The notes below the pieces were generated by a model. The model was not told the origin of the DNA, did no database searches, and was given only the letters and a program-made list of their open reading frames with translations. The position numbers were made by a program, and so were the translations under genes. This document shows, piece after piece, positions 1 to 5,976 of a stretch of DNA of 14,838 bases. The stretch covers positions 1 to 14,838 of the forward strand of contig JAFSFU010000281.1 in the NCBI GenBank assembly GCA_017435025.1, in the 5' to 3' direction. Source of the stretch: Lachnospiraceae bacterium (GTDB lineage Bacteria > Bacillota_A > Clostridia > Lachnospirales > Lachnospiraceae). Numbering within the stretch: position 1 is the first letter of the stretch; each line of letters starts with the position of its first letter.

Positions 1-1
1 G

Positions 2-121
2 CAATATTGGGTGGAAAAAGCGATAATCATAACACCGTTGGAGTATGCCGACCTTATTTTGAACGGCGATCCCGAAACCTATTTGAAAACTGTAACGGAA
101 TATAAGCCTTTAGATAGCTAA
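2..121 (+). CDS. 3' end of an unrecognised protein (partial, 39 residues visible)
   Basis: An open frame enters from the left edge and stops at TAA 119-121, directly before a rho-independent terminator, which supports it as a real gene end. The visible tail includes ITPLEYADLILNGDPETYL, a hydrophilic helical-looking segment with no membrane helix or catalytic motif I recognise. The other forward frame that stays open for a while reads as arginine- and asparagine-rich text and stops at about 105, so this frame is preferred. The tail loosely recalls C-termini of proteins carried on clostridial conjugative elements, but that is only an impression. The function cannot be assigned from this fragment. 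Confidence 0.6.
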   Translation, partial: QYWVEKAIIITPLEYADLILNGDPETYLKTVTEYKPLDS

Positions 122-131
122 ACAACACGTC

Positions 132-162
132 GCCCGTGGGAGAAATCCTGCGGGCATTTTTT
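132..162 (+). terminator. Rho-independent terminator of the left-edge gene
   Basis: A 9-bp stem (132-140 with 147-155, two G-T pairs) closes a six-base loop and is followed by an A and a run of six T. It begins 10 bases after the stop codon at 121. Confidence 0.85.
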
Positions 163-190
163 ATTTTAACAAAACACAAACATTTCTCAA

Positions 191-219
191 AAATCTCGCA
201 AACAACCGATAAGTATAAT
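191..219 (+). promoter_or_regulatory. Putative promoter of the two-gene unit (good -10, poor -35)
   Basis: A perfect TATAAT lies at 214-219, 35 bases before the start codon at 254. No convincing -35 hexamer sits 16-18 bases upstream, which suggests dependence on an activator. An 8-base word GCAAACAA at 198-205 recurs at 930-937 ahead of the regulator gene promoter. The role of that word is inference. Confidence 0.45.
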
Positions 220-253
220 AAGGTCACAAAATCAAGAAAAGGAGATTACAGAT

Positions 254-487
254 ATGTCTAGATTTGTAGAAGTAAATGAGGAGATTGCGGAGAGCGCAGT
301 CAAAGGTTACAAGAAGATCGAGGATAGTGTAGTCAGCGGTTATAAGAAGATTGAAGCAGGTGTAGTCGAAGACTTTGGCAAGATTACTGATAAATGTGTC
401 GAGGTATTGTTTACCAAGGATGGTGAGAGTGTGGAGGATGCCAAGAAAAGGCTTTCCAAAAATGAAAGGGGTAATGATTATGAATAA
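254..487 (+). CDS. Small protein made of tandem 11-residue repeats
   Basis: This is a 77-residue protein with no signal peptide and no membrane helix. A ribosome binding site, AGGAGA, lies at 239-244, about nine bases before the ATG. Residues 4-58 fall into five consecutive 11-residue units. Units 2 and 3 are the clearest (AVKGYKKIEDS, VVSGYKKIEAG), unit 4 is VVEDFGKITDK, and units 1 and 5 are degenerate. Hydrophobic residues recur at unit positions 1, 2, 5 and 8, and lysines at 6 and 7. Such hendecad periodicity is known from amphipathic membrane-binding helices and from right-handed coiled coils, and either would fit here. The tail (about 59-77) is charged and probably disordered. Its last eight bases overlap the next gene, implying translational coupling. 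I do not recognise a named family. A role in binding the membrane or the neighbouring membrane protein is inference. Confidence 0.85.
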   Translation: MSRFVEVNEEIAESAVKGYKKIEDSVVSGYKKIEAGVVEDFGKITDKCVEVLFTKDGESVEDAKKRLSKNERGNDYE

Positions 488-845
488 GAATGACAAGGAT
501 TTTCTTGTGCAGAAAATCAGAACAGAGTACACGGAAAAAGAGAATACTGAACTGGACGATCTGAGAGAACTTGATAGAAAAGTTAAGCGCCCGGCAAATG
601 TCTTTTCTGTTGTTTTTGGCAGCATCAGTGCAATCATTATGGGGGCAGGAATGAGTCTTGTCATGACCGACATAGGTGCAATGATTGGTATTGAGAAGCC
701 GATGGCACCCGGTATTGTTGTAGGTGTTGTTGGTTTGGTTTGTGCAATTGCGAACTATCCTTTGTATAAGAGTATTTTGTCTTCCCGTCGCAAGAAATAC
801 GCTGACGAGATTATTGCACTCAGCGACAAGATCATGAGCAAATAA
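480..845 (+). CDS. Small two-helix membrane protein, paralogue of the gene at 3622
   Basis: This is a 121-residue protein. I chose ATG 480 because AAAGGGGT (464-472) sits at proper distance from it. ATG 474 is too close to that site, and a longer reading from 375 would run through the upstream gene. Residues 1-35 are charged and helical (likely coiled coil, with ELDDLRELDRKV). Two hydrophobic helices follow (about 40-63 and 74-95), and then a charged tail ending ADEIIALSDKIMSK. The core IIMGAGMSLVMTDIGAMIGI and the end ANYPLYK match the 135-residue protein encoded at 3622, showing a duplicated family on both sides of the two-component genes. The function is unknown. The context suggests an accessory or target protein of that signalling system. 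Confidence 0.88.
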   Translation: MNKNDKDFLVQKIRTEYTEKENTELDDLRELDRKVKRPANVFSVVFGSISAIIMGAGMSLVMTDIGAMIGIEKPMAPGIVVGVVGLVCAIANYPLYKSILSSRRKKYADEIIALSDKIMSK

Positions 846-856
846 TATGCATAGTA

Positions 857-903
857 AAGATGGGGCTTTGTCATTGGCGATGTAGCTCCATCTTTTCGTT
901 TTT
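857..903 (+). terminator. Rho-independent terminator after the two-gene unit
   Basis: A 12-bp stem (857-868 with 885-896, one G-T pair) encloses a 16-base loop and is followed by a T-rich tract. It starts 12 bases after the stop codon, so the two-gene unit is transcribed separately from the regulator operon, or with attenuation into it. Confidence 0.75.
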
Positions 904-953
904 CAAAAAAGACATCTGATTCGCTAAATGCAAACAAAACCTTAACAATTACA

Positions 954-962
954 TGATATAAT
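954..962 (+). promoter_or_regulatory. Extended -10 promoter of the two-component operon
   Basis: TGATATAAT is an extended -10 element (TGn followed by a perfect TATAAT), 33 bases before the start codon at 996. There is no good -35, which is normal for extended -10 promoters. GCAAACAA (930-937) and TTAACA (942-947) lie just upstream and could be regulator contacts. That is inference. Confidence 0.55.
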
Positions 963-995
963 ACCGTTATTAATGGATTTTTCGGAGATGATACG

Positions 996-1667
996 ATGTT
1001 TAAGATATTGGTTTTGGAGGATGACAAGGAACTGAATAGGACAGTATGTGCCTTTTTGAATAACAGCGGGTACGAAGCGGTTAGCTGCCTAAATGCGAAT
1101 GAAGCCTATGACGCATTAGATGGAAATACGATTGACCTTATTGTTTCGGATATTATGATGCCGGGGGTGGATGGTTTTGAATTTGCGAGGAGTGTTCGTT
1201 ATGTGAACAACGAGATTCCGATCTTGTTCATGACAGCTCGTGATGATATTGCATCGAAACAACGCGGATTTCGTATCGGTGTGGATGATTATATGGTCAA
1301 ACCGATTGATCTGGATGAATTGTTTCTGCGCATTGGTGCTCTTTTGCGTCGTGCAAAAATTGCATCCAGCAGGAAACTTGAGATTGGCAGCTTTGTCATG
1401 GACGCGGACGAGCATACCGCCTATTTAGGAAATAATGAGATCTTGTTGACAAGCCGTGAGTTCAACATCTTGTATAAGCTTCTGTCTTACCCTAAAAAGA
1501 CTTTTACACGAACACAGCTGATGGATGAGTTTTGGGATGTGGATACCGGAACAGCACCAAGAGCCGTCGATGTATATATGACGAAGCTCCGTCAGAAATT
1601 GTCTGCTTGCGAGGATTTTGAAATAAAGACTGTTCATGGCTTGGGATATAAGGCGGTGATCAAATGA
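996..1667 (+). CDS. OmpR-family response regulator
   Basis: This 223-residue protein, of normal family length, has a receiver domain (about 1-118) and a C-terminal winged-helix DNA-binding domain (about 125-222). The receiver shows the acidic pair D9/D10, the phosphoacceptor D52 in SDIMMPGVDG, the switch T80 in LFMTAR and K102 in VKP. The output domain has LTSREFNILYKLL, the recognition-helix region RAVDVYMTKLRQKL and the final wing TVHGLGYKA, all typical of OmpR/PhoB regulators. The kinase start codon overlaps its stop (ATGA at 1664-1667), so the two are translationally coupled partners. It is expected to bind direct repeats near its own promoter and perhaps near that of the unit at 254. The specific signal is unknown. 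Confidence 0.97.
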   Translation: MFKILVLEDDKELNRTVCAFLNNSGYEAVSCLNANEAYDALDGNTIDLIVSDIMMPGVDGFEFARSVRYVNNEIPILFMTARDDIASKQRGFRIGVDDYMVKPIDLDELFLRIGALLRRAKIASSRKLEIGSFVMDADEHTAYLGNNEILLTSREFNILYKLLSYPKKTFTRTQLMDEFWDVDTGTAPRAVDVYMTKLRQKLSACEDFEIKTVHGLGYKAVIK

Positions 1668-2731
1668 AAAATCTGACCTTACAAAAGGTGTTGAGAATGA
1701 TCAGCGGGTTCTTCATTTTCTTTTTAACGGTAGGATTTGCAATTTCCTGTTGTATGATGCTGTTTTTGAATGTATTGGCTGACACGATGGACTTAACTTT
1801 TACAGCATCCAATCTTGCATCCGCTGCAAAAATTACACTTGTCAACGTGTTGATCATTACAATCCTTTTTACATTGATCGATTATATTCGTCGTAAAATT
1901 TCTGTGGATCGACCTGTAAAAATCATCACCGACGCTGCCGAAAAGATCATGAAAGGTGATTTTTCTGTTCGTATTTCTCCTATGCAAGGAACTGTATCAG
2001 AGGGGTTTAATCAAATCATTACAGCGATTAATTCCATGGCACAGGAATTGTCAAGTATCGAAACGCTGCGAACAGATTTTGTTGCAAACGTGTCTCATGA
2101 AATGAAAACACCGCTTTCTGTTATGCAGAATTATGGAACTTTGTTGCAGGCAGCAGATCTGTCACAGGAAAAACGTATCGAATATGCAAAGGGTGTTACC
2201 GATGCGTCCCGGCGCATGGCAGATATGATGATCAATATTTTGAAATTAAATCGCCTGGAAAATCAACAGATCTTTCCGAAGATGGAAGTGTTTGATTTAG
2301 GTGAACAGCTCTGCGAGTGTCTGTTGCAGTATGAGCATGTTTGGGAAAAGGCCAGCATTGAGATAGAGACCGATATTGCGGAAAATGTAAAAGTTAAGGC
2401 GGATGCAGAATTGTTGTCTCTTGTGTGGAGTAATCTGTTTTCTAATGCGTTTAAGTTTACCGAAGCAGGAGGAACGGTCAGTGTATCACTTGCTGTTACC
2501 GGTCGTCATGCTGTTATTAAAGTAAAAGATACCGGATGTGGTATGACTGTGGATGTTGGCTCGCATATTTTTGAAAAGTTTTATCAAGGTGATATGTCGC
2601 ATTCCACTCAGGGAAATGGACTTGGACTGGCTCTTGTTAAGCGCGTGGTGGACATTATGCAGGGAGAAATCAATGTAGAAAGTATGATTGGGAAAGGCAC
2701 GACCTTTACGGTGAAGATTGAAAAGGTGTGA
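1664..2731 (+). CDS. Sensor histidine kinase with minimal extracellular loop
   Basis: This is a 355-residue membrane kinase. Two hydrophobic helices (about 16-38 and 57-76) are separated by only about 18 residues, so there is no room for a folded external sensor domain. A HAMP-like linker (about 77-130, with DAAEKIMKGDFSVRI) leads to the HisKA helix with the phosphorylated H145 in NVSHEMKTPLS. The ATPase domain follows: N box at 255-265 (N257 and N261), G1 box DTGCGM at 289-294, F box FEKFYQGD and G2 box GNGLGLAL at 317-324. All catalytic elements are intact. This short-loop layout is known from kinases that sense within the membrane or through an accessory membrane protein. The genes immediately downstream encode membrane proteins that could fill that role, which is inference. 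Confidence 0.96.
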   Translation: MKNLTLQKVLRMISGFFIFFLTVGFAISCCMMLFLNVLADTMDLTFTASNLASAAKITLVNVLIITILFTLIDYIRRKISVDRPVKIITDAAEKIMKGDFSVRISPMQGTVSEGFNQIITAINSMAQELSSIETLRTDFVANVSHEMKTPLSVMQNYGTLLQAADLSQEKRIEYAKGVTDASRRMADMMINILKLNRLENQQIFPKMEVFDLGEQLCECLLQYEHVWEKASIEIETDIAENVKVKADAELLSLVWSNLFSNAFKFTEAGGTVSVSLAVTGRHAVIKVKDTGCGMTVDVGSHIFEKFYQGDMSHSTQGNGLGLALVKRVVDIMQGEINVESMIGKGTTFTVKIEKV

Positions 2732-2732
2732 C

Positions 2733-3650
2733 ATGGATTGGCGAAAACGAATTAAATCAATTTTATATCCACATGCTGCGGTCATGGTTGTTTTACTTCC
2801 GATTGCAACGATATTTCTTATATTTTCGATGGTATATATCGGAACAGAATCGATTCCAGCGTATGTATCCTATGTGTTTGCCACCTATACTCTTATGATT
2901 TGGTGTTTACGGATACCTAACCTGATTCGATTTTTCAAAGCAATCAGGAGTGAGAACAAGTATGTAAAACTATGGGTTGGTGATCTGCAGTTGCGCGCAA
3001 ATACCATGCTTTATGGCTCATCCGTATGGAATGCGATTTATGCAGTCTTTCAGTTGTGGCTTGGCTTCTGTCATCACACTTTTTGGTATTATTCACTTGG
3101 TGGGTATTATATTTGTCTTGCTTTCATGCGATTTTATCTTGTGCATTACTTACGCAAGAATAAGCCCGGCGAGAATATGGAAGCCGAATTAAAACGATAC
3201 CGTTTTTGTGGATGGATATTCCTTGTCATGAACACTGCGTTAGCTCTGATCATTTTCTTTATGGTTTATTGGAATCGTACTTTTGAGCATAACATGATTA
3301 CTGCGATTGCCATGGCTGCATATACATTCACAACATTTACCATGGCGATCATCAATCTTATCAAGTACCGGAAATATAACAGTCCCATATTGTCTGCAAG
3401 TAAAATGATCAGCATGGCCGCCGCCTGTGTATCGATGCTGACATTGGAATCAACCATGCTTACTACCTTCAATGATGGCTCGATGTCCCTTGTTTCGCGA
3501 AGAATAATGCTTGGAGCAACCGGAGCTGCCGTCTCTGCATTTGTGATAACGATAGCTGTGGTTATGATTGTGCGGAGTACAAAGAGAATCAAAGAAATGA
3601 AAATTCAAGAGGAGAAATCAAATGGAGAACAGGGATACAGAGACTTTTAA
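2733..3650 (+). CDS. Eight-helix membrane protein of unknown function in the two-component operon
   Basis: This is a 305-residue protein. ATG 2733 follows the kinase stop by one base and has AAAAGG just upstream. A TTG five codons earlier is possible but would overlap the ribosome binding site. I see about eight hydrophobic segments (roughly 14-35, 44-62, 92-112, 117-136, 156-178, 187-209, 222-242, 258-283), positive charges in several loops (RKRIKS, LRKNKPGEN, IKYRKYN) and a charged C-terminal tail. There is no ABC, transporter or enzyme motif that I recognise. Its 3' end overlaps the next gene by 29 bases, so the two are co-translated. Because the kinase lacks an external domain, this protein is a candidate sensor partner or transported-signal component. 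That is a hypothesis from context only. Confidence 0.9.
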   Translation: MDWRKRIKSILYPHAAVMVVLLPIATIFLIFSMVYIGTESIPAYVSYVFATYTLMIWCLRIPNLIRFFKAIRSENKYVKLWVGDLQLRANTMLYGSSVWNAIYAVFQLWLGFCHHTFWYYSLGGYYICLAFMRFYLVHYLRKNKPGENMEAELKRYRFCGWIFLVMNTALALIIFFMVYWNRTFEHNMITAIAMAAYTFTTFTMAIINLIKYRKYNSPILSASKMISMAAACVSMLTLESTMLTTFNDGSMSLVSRRIMLGATGAAVSAFVITIAVVMIVRSTKRIKEMKIQEEKSNGEQGYRDF

Positions 3651-4029
3651 CTATACCTACTCTGCCAAGGAGCAGACAGAAATTCAAAACATTCGTAAGA
3701 AATATGAAACGACCACTGAACGAGAAGACAAGATGGATCAGCTTCGCCGACTGGATGCAAGTGTCAGTTCCAAAGCAACAGCTGCTGCACTTGTCGCTGG
3801 AATTGCAGGAGCTTTGATAATGGGATTTGGTATGAGTCTCATAATGTCCGACCTGAGCGGAATACTTGGTATTCATCAAGACGTTGGGATGCTCTTAGGC
3901 ATTGTGATCGGAATTGTTGGCATTATGCCTGTTTGCCTTGCTTACCCGCTGTATAACCGTACCTTAAAAAAAGAGCGTGAGAAGATCGCTCCTGAAATTC
4001 TCAGACTTTCCGATGAACTTATGAAATAA
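3622..4029 (+). CDS. Small two-helix membrane protein, paralogue of the gene at 480
   Basis: This is a 135-residue protein. AGAGGAGA (3608-3615) precedes ATG 3622, and the start lies inside the end of the previous gene. A charged, probably coiled-coil N-terminal region (about 1-50, with EDKMDQLRRLDASV) is followed by two hydrophobic helices (about 54-76 and 87-110) and a charged tail ending APEILRLSDELMK. The stretch LIMGFGMSLIMSDLSGILGI aligns directly with IIMGAGMSLVMTDIGAMIGI in the 121-residue protein, as does AYPLYN with NYPLYK. The shared plan suggests gene duplication and possibly hetero-oligomers. The family has no name that I recognise. No clear terminator follows before the padR promoter at 4063. 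Confidence 0.9.
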   Translation: MENRDTETFNYTYSAKEQTEIQNIRKKYETTTEREDKMDQLRRLDASVSSKATAAALVAGIAGALIMGFGMSLIMSDLSGILGIHQDVGMLLGIVIGIVGIMPVCLAYPLYNRTLKKEREKIAPEILRLSDELMK

Positions 4030-4062
4030 GAAAAGAAGTTCCGTACTGTTTTCTCCCCTATA

Positions 4063-4090
4063 TTGACATTCTCGATATTCGAGATATAAT
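4063..4090 (+). promoter_or_regulatory. Sigma-A promoter of padR-DUF2812
   Basis: Consensus TTGACA (4063-4068) and consensus TATAAT (4085-4090) are separated by 16 bases. The spacer contains a palindrome (4071-4083), so a bound repressor would block RNA polymerase directly. Confidence 0.92.
4071..4083. promoter_or_regulatory. Operator 1, CTCGATATTCGAG palindrome
   Basis: Five-base arms CTCGA and TCGAG surround a three-base centre, placed exactly between the -35 and -10. An identical copy lies 33 bp downstream, about three helical turns away. The adjacent padR gene makes PadR the likely ligand (inference). Confidence 0.8.
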
Positions 4091-4103
4091 AAAAATAAAG
4101 ATA

Positions 4104-4116
4104 CTCGATATTCGAG
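4104..4116. promoter_or_regulatory. Operator 2, second CTCGATATTCGAG palindrome
   Basis: This is an identical 13-base copy of operator 1. It lies in the presumed start of the transcript and ends three bases before the AAGGAGG ribosome binding site of padR. The same-face spacing from the first copy fits cooperative binding of two dimers and autorepression. Confidence 0.8.
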
Positions 4117-4133
4117 AAAAGGAGGTGGAACCT

Positions 4134-4448
4134 GTGGCAAGAGTAAAATTTCAGACGTTGACGGAACAGATGTTTTACGCGTTGCTTTGCCTGAAAGAGG
4201 AATGCTACGGTATGGATATTTTGGACAGGGTTCCCGAAATGACGGATCACCGGGTGAAGATTGGTTCCGGAACGCTTTATACGCTGCTGGAACAGTTCCT
4301 TGAGGCAGAGATGATCCGGGAGACGAAAGTGGAGGGCCGCCGCCGCAGTTATATCCTCACAGATAAGGGAAGAGAGATGTTGGAAAAGGAATGTGCCCGC
4401 CTTGAGGCGCAGCTTGCAGATTACCATTTGGTTTTTGGAAGGAGGTAA
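4134..4448 (+). CDS. PadR-family transcriptional regulator
   Basis: This is a 104-residue DNA-binding protein, a usual size for short PadR members. I chose GTG 4134 because AAGGAGG (4119-4125) is correctly spaced from it. The GTG at 4125 lies inside that ribosome binding site. The winged helix is clear: LTEQMFYALLCLKEECYG (helix 1 and turn), the hallmark GSGTLYTLLEQFLEAEMI (recognition helix and following helix), and the wing KVEGRRRSYILTDKGREML. A short C-terminal helix probably dimerises. Two identical palindromes in its own promoter suggest autorepression. It shares an operon with a DUF2812 membrane protein, a recurrent pairing in Bacillota, where such pairs are thought to answer membrane-active or other stress signals. 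The inducer is unknown. Confidence 0.95.
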   Translation: MARVKFQTLTEQMFYALLCLKEECYGMDILDRVPEMTDHRVKIGSGTLYTLLEQFLEAEMIRETKVEGRRRSYILTDKGREMLEKECARLEAQLADYHLVFGRR

Positions 4449-4452
4449 TTGG

Positions 4453-5844
4453 ATGAAGAATACGTTGAGACGTTTGGAAATATTTTCTTTTTTTGATCAT
4501 ACAGGCATTGCAGTTCATCTGGAAAAAATGGCAGAAAAGGGCTGGATGATTGAAAAACTTACGAATTTTGGATGGAAATATCGTCGTATGGAACCGAAGA
4601 AAATCCGGTTTGCCGTATCTTATTATCCGAAGGCTTCAGAATTTGATCCGGAACCCTCCGAAGAACAGAAAATGTTCCATGAATTCTGTGCGCATACCGG
4701 ATGGAAACTGGCATGTACTTCCGCGCAGCTGCAGATTTTTTATAACGAAAATGAAGATCCGGTACCGATTGAAACAGAGCCGGTTTTGGAGCTGCAAACC
4801 ATTCATAGGTCAGTAAAACGTGGTATGCTTCCATCGTATCTTTTATTGATGGTGGTGGCGGTTCTCAATGGGGCAATGTTCCTTTCTCGTCTGTTCGGCG
4901 ATCCGATTGGTCTGCTTGCCAGTCCTTCCAGTCTGTTCAGTGGTTTTACTACGCTGCTTCTTGCAGTGCTGTGTGCGGTTGAACTAATCGTGTATTATAA
5001 GTGGTATTCAAAAGCGAAAATTGCAGCTGAACAGGGGGAATTTCTAAGTTCATCCAGTACCGCTAAACTTCAAAAAGGCGTTCTTCTGGTGGTTGGAATC
5101 GGTGTGGTTTATTGGGTGATTAGCTATCTTCTGAGCGGTCCGCTTTTGCGTCGGGTGGTCGGCATCATGATGTTTATCTATATGCCGCTTCTCATTGTGA
5201 TCGTAAACGGAACCAAAGAGTTTCTTAAAAGAAAAAAGGTATCAAAGAAAGTCAATTTTGCCGTGACAATGGCCGTGGATTTTATCTTTGCGTTTGGGCT
5301 TATGGGTCTCATTGGATTCGGTATTTTAAAAGCTTCCAACAAAGGCCTTTTTGCAGAGAACGGAGAAGAGACATATGAGCACGGCGGTATTACCTGGGTG
5401 ATCCATCAGGATGAACTGCCTCTGATCGTAGAGGACCTGATCGAGATTGATTATGATGGATATATTCGGGAAAAACGAGGGGATTCGTCCATCCTGCTGA
5501 GTCAGTTGGTGATGCATCAGGGACCGCGTTTTGATGCGGAAAACTACGCAGATATTCCGCAGCTTGAGTATACACTTGTGGTTGTTCATGTCCCGGCGCT
5601 TTATGATATGTGCAAGAATCGTATGATCTATGAACAGGAAGAGCAGCGTCCAATCCAGGATCTGGATTATAGAAAAGAAGATGAGGCCCCCTGGGGAGCA
5701 AAAGAAGTATATCGTTTGTATGATCTGGAATATGGTGCGAGAAATACATACCTCGTTTGTTATGATAAAATGTTGGCAGAAATCCGTTTTGACTGGGAGC
5801 CGACAGAGGAACAGATGGCAATTGTCGGCGAAAAACTAACTTAA
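4453..5844 (+). CDS. DUF2812 multi-pass membrane protein, PadR partner
   Basis: This is a 463-residue protein. AAGGAGGT (4439-4446) precedes ATG 4453, which begins four bases after the padR stop. The N-terminal part (about 1-100) carries features I associate with DUF2812: FSFFDHTGIAVHLEKMAEKG, then WKYRRMEPKK, then SYYPKASEFDPEPSEEQ. About five hydrophobic helices follow (128-148, 160-182, 208-228, 233-253, 268-291). The last 170 or so residues form a soluble acidic domain with no motif I know. It is probably controlled by PadR through the twin operators. DUF2812 has no firmly established biochemical role. Acting as a membrane sensor or anti-regulator for PadR is a reasonable guess from the constant pairing. 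Confidence 0.92.
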   Translation: MKNTLRRLEIFSFFDHTGIAVHLEKMAEKGWMIEKLTNFGWKYRRMEPKKIRFAVSYYPKASEFDPEPSEEQKMFHEFCAHTGWKLACTSAQLQIFYNENEDPVPIETEPVLELQTIHRSVKRGMLPSYLLLMVVAVLNGAMFLSRLFGDPIGLLASPSSLFSGFTTLLLAVLCAVELIVYYKWYSKAKIAAEQGEFLSSSSTAKLQKGVLLVVGIGVVYWVISYLLSGPLLRRVVGIMMFIYMPLLIVIVNGTKEFLKRKKVSKKVNFAVTMAVDFIFAFGLMGLIGFGILKASNKGLFAENGEETYEHGGITWVIHQDELPLIVEDLIEIDYDGYIREKRGDSSILLSQLVMHQGPRFDAENYADIPQLEYTLVVVHVPALYDMCKNRMIYEQEEQRPIQDLDYRKEDEAPWGAKEVYRLYDLEYGARNTYLVCYDKMLAEIRFDWEPTEEQMAIVGEKLT

Positions 5845-5851
5845 AACAGTT

Positions 5852-5881
5852 TAAGAATGTTCTTATTTGAGAACATAAGAA
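5852..5881. promoter_or_regulatory. Nested dyads upstream of pckA
   Basis: TAAGAA-TG-TTCTTA (5852-5865) is a perfect two-arm dyad. It overlaps a second hairpin, ATGTTCT/AGAACAT (5857-5863 with 5870-5876), and a third pairing, TTCTTAT/ATAAGAA (5860-5866 with 5875-5881). No T-run follows, so it is a weak terminator candidate. An operator upstream of the pckA promoter is the alternative. Confidence 0.5.
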
Positions 5882-5895
5882 GTCCACTTTTAGAC

Positions 5896-5924
5896 TATAC
5901 TTTTCTGGTAAAATCTTGTATAAT
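5896..5924 (+). promoter_or_regulatory. Promoter of pckA
   Basis: A perfect TATAAT (5919-5924) lies 17 bases after a weak -35, TATACT (5896-5901). The expected start near 5931 leaves an untranslated leader of about 45 bases before the ATG, with AAAAGGGG as ribosome binding site. Confidence 0.65.
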
Positions 5925-5976
5925 GATAGTATCTGTATTGATGCTTATCAATAAAAAAGAAAAGGGGTAGATTCCA

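Noticed and set aside
298..396. 33-base periodicity as a CRISPR or non-coding tandem repeat
   Set aside because: The units diverge at third codon positions, keep one reading frame, and encode the 11-residue protein units. There are no spacers.
375..479. Upstream extension of the 121-aa membrane protein to 156 residues
   Set aside because: It would run through the coding part of the repeat protein, has no ribosome binding site, and the added residues look random. The GGGG site before 480 fits the shorter start.
2718..2732. TTG start for the eight-helix membrane protein
   Set aside because: It lies inside the kinase gene and would translate across its own AAAAGG site. ATG 2733 is better placed.
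4030..4062. Terminator for the two-component operon before padR
   Set aside because: No stem with a T-run is visible in these bases. Read-through into padR or a processed end is possible.
5390..5887. Long antisense open frame over the DUF2812 gene
   Set aside because: No ribosome binding site, composition of a shadow frame rich in Pro/His/Ser, and fully opposite a well-supported gene.
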